Shown here: positions 1 to 9,936 of the stretch, one piece after another
How positions within the stretch are numbered: the stretch's first letter is position 1
Layout: each line of letters opens with the position of its first letter
From: Paramarasmius palmivorus
Taxonomy: Eukaryota > Basidiomycota > Agaricomycetes > Agaricales > Marasmiaceae
Assembly (NCBI GenBank): GCA_037176845.1
Contig: JAYKXP010000008.1
Location: 620,001-684,000, forward strand
DNA: 64,000 nucleotides
Direction of reading: 5' to 3'
Program-made: the position numbers and the translations under genes
Notes under the pieces: model-generated
What the model saw: the letters and a program-made list of their open reading frames with translations, nothing else
Database searches by the model: none
What the model was told of the DNA's origin: nothing

Positions 1-221
1 GGTGCGTATCATCGACATTACCATAAACGCTTGCCAAACCCATTGAACAGGAATGAAACTGTTCAGACGACTGCAGGAGAACCTATCCAAGCACTACTGG
101 GATGGCAAACTGCGACTCAAGTCCCCTCAGCAGCTTGTCTATTCATCAAAATCATACGAATCCTCGCCCGAATTCGTTCCCATCACCATACCCCAGCTCT
201 GCGCTTCCATTCCTTACGACA
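1..221. other. left edge upstream of HET gene
   Basis: About 220 bp before the chosen HET start. Open frames here are continuous with the downstream frame (an in-frame ATG at 102), so an earlier start cannot be excluded. No other gene was recognised. Confidence 0.4.
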
Positions 222-2586
222 ATGCAGGTTTCTGGGACTTTCCTGCTCGTGTGGGCTGGACCATCCGTCGCGTTGATCGGCAGTGCCATTCTGGGTGTTG
301 TCCACCTGGGATATGCACCGCAGATGGCTCGAAAATACCCTATGGGCTACAGGTACCTGCCATCTCAAAGGTGGGCGCTGAAGTTGCAGGACAAAGTTGC
401 CTTCATGCAAGCCTGGCTCTTCTTTGGTGCTCTCCATGAAGTGTGCTCGCTCTGTGGGCTCGTGTTCGACGTAAATGATCTTTTGGTTGAAGGTGTCGTC
501 CACACAGCTTGGCTAAATGGACTCCCGATGAAGTTATTCGGTTCAGCACGGAGGCGCGGGACGGCTGGTTCGAAGGGTCTCAAGGTCACGAATCAATTCC
601 ATTGCACGTCAGGTGCAGCTAGTCATCACGAGGGGTAACGAGTTTGACGACGAGCATGCGTACACGTTTTCGGAATGCCAAGTTCTATGGTCTATCCATA
701 TCCTCCTCCGCACTTTGACCCTTGCCGTCCTATGTCATTCCGCGGACTGGTTCATACACCCGAAGGACCCTGTTTTCTTTCTCAGCGACGTGAGCTCAAA
801 TTGGACCTGCGAAGGCGAGGGACGAATGGCAGAGCTGATGTTTGAACGATTACAGGAGAAAGGCTGGTGCAAAAGCAAGTTGCACGGGTTAAGGAATGCC
901 ATGATGTTTTTCCGTTTCTTTGTCGAACGCTCTGGGCCACATCGAATCCACGTGAACTGCACGGAGACGAGATGTATGGCTAGCCAGACCAGCGAGGAAG
1001 ATTATAAAACGGTACATACGAGCGATGTATGCAACTGTGATTTCGTGGCTGTCGACCAGGTCCAATTGCGTGATTCCTTGTCTCGCCAGCTCATTCCCAA
1101 AGTCATCATTTCTCGTCATTGCGAGCTCCAGGTGGTGAAGGATGAAGCATATCCTTACGTTGCAATCAGTCATGTCTGTAAGTGGTCCGCCGTTCTGACT
1201 TGAATCAGCTAGTATTAACTCTAAACTCCAGGGGCAGACGGGCTGGGCAATCCACATGCGAACGCTTTACCTCGCTGCGAACTGCAGAGATTGAGAAATC
1301 TCATCGATTATCTCTCGAACGCTCTGCATCTGTCCGCAAGTCGCCCCATAGCTATATGGATGGATACCCTATGCATCCCTGTCTCTCCCCAGTACAAAGA
1401 GTTCCGCAAATTGGCGATCCGACTTCTTGCCCCGACCTATCGTGACGCGAACGCCGTGCTTGTTCTTGATAGGCAGCTCTGCGACATCAAGTCGCGGGAT
1501 GTCTCTAATCTTGAACTTGGGATTAGAGTCATCTCGGGGGGTTGGATGAAGCGCTTGTGGACACTTCAAGAAGCTGCTTTAAGTATAGACTCCAAAAACA
1601 ATCCTGGAAAAATCTACTTTCAGATGAGTGATGGACCAATATGTTGGGATAGAGCCAATCGTACATTTCGACACGTATCCTCCAAAAGGGAACGCGCGCT
1701 TCACAACTCCCGGAAACCACACCCCCTCGCGTGCACTATCCGTGAAATTAAAGATAGTTTGCTGTTTGGCCTGTGGATTGACACGAGCATTACAAGTCGC
1801 CTTCCGTCCGTCAAAGACCTTGGGCCAGCAGGCTGGGAGACGCAATTCCAGAGGCTTGCTTATGCTGTGCAGAGCCGCACCACGAGCAAGATTGAAGACG
1901 AAGCGATTTGCCTTGCTTCATTAGCTGGGATAGACGTCTCTAGCATCCTTGACATCTCTACCACCTCGGGCCCCATGGCTACGGGTCTCGGCGCTAGCGA
2001 ATGGACGGCAGAACAACGAATGCGGCAATTATATCTCAATCTGCAGGAAATACCCTCGTCTATCATTTTCCTTCGTAACCCAGCACTTGCAATGCCAGAT
2101 TATATACCTACTGCCCTCATGACCGATGCTCCTTACCGCTGGGCACCTAGATCTCTTCTCCTTCACCAGACAGAGATCATGAACATCCATAATGCGGACG
2201 CGCAACGGCGTTTCTCTGATTGCGACTATCGCCTAAATGGGGTATGTGCTCCTGATGGTCTTCACATCGAGCACGCCGGGTTCCTGTTTCTCGGCGACAA
2301 TGCAGTAATCACATCTTCATGCTCTTTTGAAGACGCGGACAGCAAAGAAGTATACACCCTGACAAGGTATGGCGCCACTGAGGTACTTGATGGTCGGCTG
2401 GCTCTGATCTTTGAAACATCTGTTATTTCGACGGCCGCCATCGTTGCTGTCGAGGGGAACCAGGAGGGAGAGTTATATGTAACGATAGTGGGGCATGGAT
2501 CTGTGAGCCTGGACGAGCGAAAGGAAAGGACATACAACTTGTCTGGGACTTTGAAGGCTCGCGATCAAAGATGGTGTATAACTTAG
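222..2586 (+). CDS. HET-domain (heterokaryon incompatibility-like) protein
   Basis: Two exons, 222-1177 and 1232-2586, joined by a 54-nt GTAAGT..CAG intron that falls inside the HET core and rebuilds ISHVWADGLGNP. Further HET signatures are IWMDTLCIP (about 1357-1383) and the MKRLWTLQEAAL segment (about 1546-1581). The N-terminal ~300 residues are helical, with a hydrophobic segment right after the start (MQVSGTFLLVWAGPSVALIG), followed by a Cys-rich stretch ending near CNCDFVAVD. The start at 222 was chosen because the text after it resembles the usual beginning of this basidiomycete family. The frame shifts by one base between about 540 and 612; dropping one G of the GGG near 555-560 opens one 769-residue frame. 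HET domains act in allorecognition and cell death in ascomycetes. Their role in Agaricomycetes is largely unknown, so the function is inferred from the domain only. Confidence 0.85.
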
Positions 2587-3698
2587 TGTTACTACTTTCC
2601 TTCAACAATCTCGGTACGACGATGCATTCTTGTCTCTCACTTCAAGATACTCACTTTTAAATACAGTGTACACAAAGGCACGTGTGCGCTGAGGACTGAA
2701 AACCACGTGTAGGTCATCCAGAATTACGGAATACGTCGTAAAACGGTTTGACGTTGGTTTGAGGCCTTCTCCGTCATATGCACCATGGAGAATGAACACG
2801 AAGGAACGACCACATTCACGATCCACCAAGGAATTAGCACCAAGACCGCGAGGGCCTTAGCAGAGTCCAAAACTTTCTACCGCAAGTTCTTGAGCTAGCT
2901 GTTTTGTTGTGCTTTGCAGAGATAAGGGGGACAATGAGGATATCGATTGTTGAAGGTTAGAGACTCATGAGTACAGGACTACGGGTCTGGAGAGGGAGGC
3001 GGAGGGAGAGTGTGCCAAAGTACGTTGGCACTATTTTGAGTAAATGTCCAGTGTAACGATCTGCCTGGCCTTGAGAAATTTTCGTGTATCTAGGAGCCTG
3101 ATTCCGGGTAATGCGATTGCGAGGGAGCATACCAAACTTCTTGATGTCAAGTGGCTCATTACTTGGTCAGCCTTCTTCAACTCCACCTTCTGATACGCCA
3201 CATCAAACCGCAGTGACTAGCTCCTGGCATAGGGTTAATTGTATCTTGTCTTTTACCGCACAAATATCTAACTTCAGGTTGGGCTGTCCACCAGCCTTAA
3301 TCGATATCATGATACCCATCATTTGTTCAATTCGTCTTGTCGACTCCATGTGCCCAGACTCGCCTCGGGGGCTCGAAACAGTGATACATCTTTACGGATA
3401 TCACCCAACTATACTTCGATTGATCAGGATCTTTGGAAGTTGCTGTAAGCAATCTGTTGAACTTTGGATGAACAGGTGTTTATACCCCCTTTTCAAGATG
3501 TCGATTCCCTCGCTTTGCTGCAGTAGCAAATATGGACGGGTACGACGGCCATTTCTAATCCTAATTCAACGCAATCCAACGAAACTCAACAGCATTCAGT
3601 TTGTACCCCGATATTTGTGGTCGAAACTGATGAACTGGTCGCCTGCACTTAAATACCAGGTATCGAGAGCAATGCTATTGTTATTTGGTGATTCAACC
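2587..3698. other. gene-free stretch between HET gene and membrane-protein gene
   Basis: About 1.1 kb with short open frames on both strands, none of them showing a recognisable domain, splice-supported continuation or family signature. It should contain the 3' end of the HET transcript and the promoter of the gene starting at 3699. I see no repeat or RNA gene here. Confidence 0.5.
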
Positions 3699-5373
3699 AT
3701 GGCTGAGAATCAGGCTTCTCCAACATATATGTCAGTTTTCCTCAGTCAGCACTCTGTACTTTGCTCACCACTATCCTATCTCAAGGTCAGGCCCCTTGGT
3801 AAATGGTCTCTATCGATGACTTCAGCCTCCAGTTCTTATCACCACAGCTAACAGCTGCTTGGTTACCTTTTTCAACTATTGTTTGCTTGGTGTTCTTTCC
3901 GTGCAAATGTGTAAGTCTTAAGGCTCACTATACAGATCTTCATACTAACTACTGCCTGTGTAGACCTCTATTACGCCGCATTTCCGAAGGATCCAAAAGA
4001 AATTCAAAATACTTGTATACTTCCTCTACTTGATCGAACTTACTCAGACCATTTTGATGACTGACGACGCCTTCGAACGATTTATATACGGCTCTGGAAC
4101 TGCGGAAGCAATGGATCGTATCAATCTTACATGGTTCTCCATACCACTCGTGGATGGACTCGGTGAATGCATTCGAACCCTTTACGTGGATCGTACAACT
4201 CATATCAGTCGACATGCAGTAGCGTTCCTCGTGCAACTACAATTTGCTTACCGGATTAATTTGCTTCGTAAATCGGGGCTGATTTTGGCGTTGATCTTGG
4301 CTGTGAGTGGGCACAATTAACAATTGTCTTTGGATTATATCACAAAGTGTTTTAGGCATCTCTTGCGCAATTCGGCGGTGCTTTGACAACAGCTATAATG
4401 GCTACTTCTGTCAATGGGTTAACACTCCTTTCGAATAGCTTCATGGCCATCTGTGTGGGTATCATCATCCGCTGTGAGATGGAGCAAAGCGTTGACCCTT
4501 CACCCAATAGTTTTGGCTAGGCGGCAGTGCAGTTGCCGATGTAACAATTGCACTTTCGATGATCTACACAGTATGTCGATTCCCTCGTCGAAAGTCAAGG
4601 ACTCCTCAGTGAATATCATGGCAGCTATCCCGCTACGATCGCAGCTTCCAGCAAACCAATGATATCGTTAAAAAGATTATACGGCTCACCGTAGAAACGG
4701 GCAGTATCACCGGTGGGTCTCCTGTCATCCTAGCGTGTCAAAGAGGTCTCATTAATTTTCAAGCCATCGTCGCCGTGATCCAGCTAGTCCTATTCGCTGC
4801 AAGCCCTGGCAAGACTTATTTTCATGGTCCCGGGTGCCGTACTCGCCAAGGTGTACTCCAACTCGCTTATGGCAGTGTTTAATAGTCGTATTCGAATCGA
4901 TGGGAGAGGACGATGGGAGAGACAGTGACATAGCAATGTCGGTGCAAAGGGTTCGTGAGGTGGCTTTTGACCACCTCACGCTCCATCGACAGCCTACAGA
5001 GGTTAGGACTCGGATAGAGACAAACGTATGGCGGGAGCCTATCCCTAAGAATAGGGCAAGTGCTTTTATAGATCGTATTACAAACGAACTGACAGTGAGC
5101 ACTCGATCAGGACGAGACACCCAGAAGTCGTGTGAGCATGGAATTGGATGTGGTGGACGTAGCCCAAGTTGGCGTCGGACGATGACTTTAAGACTCGAAA
5201 ACTCCCCTAAATCGAATCGCGACTGCGAAAAAGGATGCATGAGTTCTTTCATCACTGATGCATTACGGAACGGGGCACATGTTACTATGTACTTGAATTC
5301 GGGATTTCATTTTCACTGGTGCTCTTGTACGAGGTGTCGAATTTATGAGAACAATGGTGACATGGATCTATGA
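3699..5373 (+). CDS. DUF6534-type multi-pass membrane protein, frame-broken
   Basis: Recognised by the typical basidiomycete layout. A short N-terminus ends in GPLL, then FFNYCLLGVLSVQMYLYY, then FPKDPK, then MTDDAFE..GSG, then WFSIPLVDGLVAFLVQLQFAYRI. The C-terminal DUF6534-like part has FWLGGSAVADVTIALSMIYT, a RLTVETGSITA stretch and KVYSNSLMAVFNSRIRI. About seven short introns rebuild these motifs, including an apparent 13-nt exon (3786-3798). Reading through needs four single-base corrections, all in homopolymers: TTTTT 3868-3872 (one short), AAAA 3995-3998, TTTT 4819-4822 and GG 4908-4909 (one too many each). About seven transmembrane helices are expected for the family; no function is established. 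The 3' end is uncertain: WREPIPKN near 5031-5055 is still family-like, and the frame then stays open to 5373. It is either a decaying paralogue or an intact gene with consensus errors. Confidence 0.7.
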
Positions 5374-6572
5374 GCGTGGGGAGGCATTCGGTGTTCAAAA
5401 CCTTCCATAGGCCTGACGAGGAGACCGACATATTTCGGTTTCTCTGATATTGTATTTGCATGCTACTGTTTGCAGATGCATTGTGTGCAAATTATCCATT
5501 CTGTGGGTCGGACATCCGAGTTCTGCGACAAAGTCGTTAGGATAACAGAGTCTGAATGAGTTATAAACCACTGAGCTGAGTATACGATTGCGCACCGTAC
5601 GTAACTTATGTTCTACCCAATTGCTCCACTCTTTCACCGCCTTTCCAGAAATGCTTCATTACCACGGCGAGAACTGTGAGATCCGTATCCCGAACATCTA
5701 GCAGTCGATTTAGCAGTTCGCAATTCGGGTTTATTAGAATGCACCGCCAATTCTGAAGCACAATGGGGCTGTGTATGATTTCGGCATTCGATATTACGAG
5801 CGGTTAGAAGCAAGCGCATTTTCTGAACAAAACTCTACAGGACTGTGATACTTTCGGCATGCTTATGGTAGCGTCCTACTTCTATCTCCTGTGTAGAGAG
5901 TAGAGCAGGTGATGGTTGCGAGGTTGAAAAGCGCTTGATCAGGCGCCTGAATTTTTGCAGTGATGGTGACAACCCCCCGAAAAAAGGAGTTCCTCTAGGC
6001 CTGGTGCAGCTAGAATCTTGTTTTCTTGCATGGAAGAGTAAGAGATAGGTTAGAATATGAAATGCTTCAAATCCCGGATGTGACTCGCTATACTGTAGCT
6101 GGGGAACAGCACCAACAATGGTTCGAAAAAGGGCTCTTGAGAGTTTGGGGCACGGTTTGGCTTTCGGAGTGCATTGCCTTTTTGGGGGGTGAAATCTGTC
6201 GTCACCGTACAAACGTCACGTGCACCACTTCCTCCTTCAAACACGTTCGACGAATTCATCAGCACTGAGCTGCCTCAGCATGATTTCCAAAACTGCACTA
6301 GCCTCAATGATCAAAACACCAAGATAGCATCAAGAGGCATGATCATCAGACGAGCAACAGCTTCATACATTCACTAGGAACTGATTATCACAACTCTTGG
6401 TGATGTACTCTCACACAACGGGGCATTGTACGGTCACCGCAGGCATTGGTTATGATAAGAACGAGTACTAGTGTATTCTGGTTGTTTCATCCTTTTCTCT
6501 AATTTCTTCCATCACGGTACGAAGGCTTCAGCAGCTACTCGCTCTTACATCAAGACTTCCATTCTTTCTACG
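5374..6572. other. gene-free stretch between the two membrane-protein genes
   Basis: About 1.2 kb with only short unrelated open frames (the longest about 125 codons on the minus strand, no recognisable motif). It presumably holds the 3' UTR of the upstream gene and the promoter of the next one. I found no repeat or RNA gene. Confidence 0.45.
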
Positions 6573-7991
6573 ATGGCTCTTGACGATGCGGGAATGCACA
6601 GAGCAGGACTCGGTTTTGTCTATAGAATTACCCCCGTCTTGGTCGCTACTATCCTTTATGGTGAAGCTCGCGCACCGTCGATTGCCTCGTCGAATGTCTC
6701 ATGAAAGCCGTCAGGAATTTACATCGCTTTGCTTTGTATCGCTACTCGGGGCCTATGGTGCGTCAAACTTTCAAATAGTGCTTTGGGACGACATGTTATA
6801 ACAAAGCAACGATAGGCAACGAGGATTTAGTAAACATGCAAACCTTGCCATTGTCTTGATCCTCTACGCGCTTTTCTTTATCACAAGTGCACTGTGGTCA
6901 CTGGAAGTCGCACAACTCTTCGGGCTGGTGGAGTTACTCCTCTATCCAAAAGACTTACCTACCGATGGCCAGTTCAGCATCTTTTACGAGCTCATCGCAC
7001 GCGAGACCAAGATCACCAGTGTCCTTTTTGAATGCCAAGTGGGTTAATTTCAGTTAGCTTCTTCGCGCTTTGAAAGATGTTGATAAACTTGGGTTGTTCT
7101 CTGCAGATGATCGTTGGTGATATACTCGTTATATGGCGTCTTGCTGCAATATGGTTCGATAAGCGAACAATTGTGCTGATACCTCTCTTCTGGTGGGGAC
7201 TGATGATAAGTATGTTCTCTGCCCGCTCTTCTCGTATAGCTCTTGACGAGTTCCAAAGTTAACATGATCGTTTGTGCGACGCACTGTAGTTCGGGTGTCT
7301 CTAGTACAAACTACACCCAGTTATGTAAAGTAACGCAAGTGCTGGCACCTGTTTTGTCGATCGTTACGAATGTCTCGGTGATGCTGCTCACCCTCTGGAA
7401 AGCTTGGTGCGTGTAACTCCTTCATCTCGTCAGTTGCTTATGTTGATGAGTCGAACAGGACTATTCGAGAATATTCAGTGTTTTTGTCCTCCTCATTGAA
7501 TCTGGGACGTTGTACGTCGTCATGTTGGTGAGTCAAATGCTCTGTGTGTTTTCGGATATCCTTTAGCTTGAACATGCAGATTGCCGATCTTCTCGTTACA
7601 TCTCTGGTGGTCGGAGGGCCAGAAAGCGTAGGACGCATGGTGGTTTGCATTGCAGGTTACTCCACCGTGCAATTTGTCGTACGTCTCTCCGCTAGCCGTG
7701 ACTGTCCAAGCTTGGATGTTAACCTGATACTAGGCAATCTACCCTACTCTTATGCTTGGTCATTCTCCGTGAATCAATCTGGAACTCGGGAGACGAAGAC
7801 CAAGTGATGTCTATCAGCAGAATACAACTTTCCGACAAGCCATCGGATCTACTCGTATGACTACGTTCAACAACGGGGAACATAGTCTGCCTTCGATGGA
7901 GTTCGCAAGCGCTACAGCTACGCATACTTCTCAGAGCATTATCACCACCACAGAAGTCAATCAAGAGTCTGCAAAGAAGCAGACTGTATAA
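6573..7991 (+). CDS. multi-pass membrane protein (basidiomycete-restricted type), frame-broken
   Basis: The start MALDDAGMHRAGLGFVYRIT is followed by hydrophobic segments typical of a 5-7-helix protein: VLVATILYG, a LMKAVRNLHRF loop, AIVLILYALFFITSALWSLE, an extracellular-like region with ELIARETKITSVLFECQ, then MIVGDILVIWRLAAIW, VLIPLFWWGLMIS, IADLLVTSLVVGG and a C-terminal AIYPTLM. The motif GDILVIWR before a hydrophobic run recurs in a large Agaricomycete family without known function. Introns with GT..AG ends are clear at about 7037-7107 and 7681-7738. At least three single-base frame changes are needed, near 6680, at GG 7758-7759 and near 7850. The tail after the last helix is polar and Ser/Thr-rich, ending at TAA 7989-7991. 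It lies 1.2 kb behind another membrane protein on the same strand, so the two may form a small locus, but they are not close paralogues. Confidence 0.6.
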
Positions 7992-8145
7992 CATGACAAT
8001 GAAAGTATTTAATGGTCATTTATTCTGCCATTGTAATTACATACCGATACGATGTACAGTAGCTCAATACCAATAGTCATACATCTAGGACAGTACAAGA
8101 AGCCAGTCCACCAAACGTAGCCTTGAAGTCACCATACAGATCCGT

Positions 8146-9555
8146 TTATGATCCATCATCTTCCCCTAGAGGAACCATAGAAGTCGTGACTTGTAGACCT
8201 GCTGCCTTCAACGAATCCAAGTCCTGAAACTCTCTGTTAAAACCTCCGGCATCCCCTCGTAGCTCAACATCGATAACGTGAATGCACCCGTCGGACTGGG
8301 GGTCCCACCTCGAAGCCACCATATCTACCAACCGCCGGGCATTGAATTTATAGGACAGAACGTTCAAAAACAGCTCCGAAAGCCTGGGTACGAGGTCGAA
8401 CGCTCGGCGCTCGACGGTAAGACGCTGAAGGAACGTCGAGGTGATAGTCCGGTTCAGGATGCAATCCGAGAGCGCTTGGCCTGAATCACGGATCCGGAGC
8501 CACCGTAGGGCTGGGAGACAAGTGAGGAGATGAATGGCTTGAGTATCGGAAATCGGTAAATCCCCAAGGGTCAGCTTGGTAATCTCCGGAGATCGCTGAA
8601 AGAATGGCGTGTTATCCCACACCTTCCAGCAGGAATGACGTTGAGCACCCTTGCCGGTAGCAAAGAGCTCCAGAGTTTCGAGGTTGGGTAAAAATAACCC
8701 CAAGCCAGCCCGGAGGGACGATTCCAAATCAGCTACAATCGTAATATCTTCTATGCTCGGCGCGCTAATCTCTGATATTTCGGTCTGAGGATCCTCCTCA
8801 TCGTCATGGTCGATGCTAATGCAACGGTCGAGTTTAAGTCCACGCATATTTGGACAACACTCTAGCATATCATCGATGAAGTCGCGAGTAGAGAATTTGG
8901 TCAGGAGGAAGCCGAGTTGCTCGAATGGTAATTGTGGGAATTCGTCAGGACTGAGAACGCACCCAAAGATGTACAGGGCAGGGGCATCTTCAAAGAGGTC
9001 GTCGGGGTCGAATTCAATGTGTAGAACCTCCAATAGAGGAAGGTTTCCTCTAATTTCCTTCATGATAGTGTAATCAGGAGGTAAATCGTGTCTACAGGCC
9101 ATAATCACATCCTGCCAACGAGAAGAGTGGTGTACCAGGACCCGTAGTGAAGGATCAATGACTCTAGCTTGGTCCTGATAGCTATCCCACAAGAGTGAAA
9201 GGGACAGCGGTTTCGTCATAGATCGATACATGTATGTCCGCACGATCCTTGCGAGCGTAAGCCCTCTCCCGAATTCCCATAATGAGAAGTTGATATTCAG
9301 CCTTGACCATAACCCTGGGACTGATAGAGCAATCTGCCGCCAACGTCCACAGACCGCGGAAATGGTCATAGGAGGCGAGTTTTGGTCAGGGGAGAGGGTG
9401 TTTCGTTCACAAAGGATCCCGAATATGATAGAAATGATTTCTGTTGGGATGTCGTTGATTGGTGACCGCCGCGAGGACTTGCATTGTCGAACGCCCGAAA
9501 TGCGCGTCATTTCCTCCAGATCGTTCCGACCCAAACCACTCAGAAAGTGAGTCAT
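8146..9555 (-). CDS. F-box-like protein, intact single exon
   Basis: A 469-codon open frame without introns or breaks. An F-box-like motif sits at residues ~32-75 (INDIPTEIISIIFGILCERN, then the conserved W-R-I-A pattern of CGRWRQIALSVPGLWSRL). The rest resembles the degenerate leucine-rich fold usual in Agaricomycete F-box proteins, with LEVLHIEF, LETLELFA, ITKLTLGDLP and LRWLRIRDS strands. F-box proteins link substrates to Skp1-Cul1 ubiquitin ligases. The substrate is unknown, and families like this are greatly expanded in mushrooms. It is the least damaged of the seven F-box genes in the window, and it is only weakly similar to the tandem array at 21-31 kb, lacking the CxxC start and coiled coil. 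Confidence 0.85.
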   Translation of the reverse strand: MTHFLSGLGRNDLEEMTRISGVRQCKSSRRSPINDIPTEIISIIFGILCERNTLSPDQNSPPMTISAVCGRWRQIALSVPGLWSRLNINFSLWEFGRGLTLARIVRTYMYRSMTKPLSLSLLWDSYQDQARVIDPSLRVLVHHSSRWQDVIMACRHDLPPDYTIMKEIRGNLPLLEVLHIEFDPDDLFEDAPALYIFGCVLSPDEFPQLPFEQLGFLLTKFSTRDFIDDMLECCPNMRGLKLDRCISIDHDDEEDPQTEISEISAPSIEDITIVADLESSLRAGLGLFLPNLETLELFATGKGAQRHSCWKVWDNTPFFQRSPEITKLTLGDLPISDTQAIHLLTCLPALRWLRIRDSGQALSDCILNRTITSTFLQRLTVERRAFDLVPRLSELFLNVLSYKFNARRLVDMVASRWDPQSDGCIHVIDVELRGDAGGFNREFQDLDSLKAAGLQVTTSMVPLGEDDGS

Positions 9556-9936
9556 GACGAATTGGTGGGAAGAGGTTCTGGTGTATTATTTAATAGATGA
9601 CGGGGCGTTGTGTGGAATCCTTGAAGGAGAGATGAGGTGATACTTAAAGACGCCAAAGTAAAGAACGTGCATACCTTTCAGGTGCGATAACTTTGTCAAT
9701 GTACCGACTCGGGTGTCTTGTCGTGTAGAAATCTTGAGGGAGAAGCGAGGCGTCAGATGTCAACAAAGGTGAAGAACACGTGATCTCGAAGGATACGAAA
9801 AATTTCAATTTTTCACAATGGACTTGGAATCTGGTGATTATCATCTACCCTTAAGCTTACAACTAGTCCTTCTGCAAAGAGGAAGATGGACCGTGGCTAA
9901 TAGTATACAAGCATACGAGTTGTAGGCGTTAAAACG
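9556..9936. other. intergenic, F-box start to monooxygenase stop
   Basis: About 380 bp between the start of the minus-strand F-box gene and the stop of the minus-strand monooxygenase. It should hold the F-box promoter. No coding signal was recognised. Confidence 0.5.

Noticed and set aside
3111..3851. 246-codon plus-strand open frame before the DUF6534-type gene
   Set aside because: Overlaps the real first exons in another frame, Cys/Ser/Leu-rich with no motif; the spliced model starting at 3699 fits the family.
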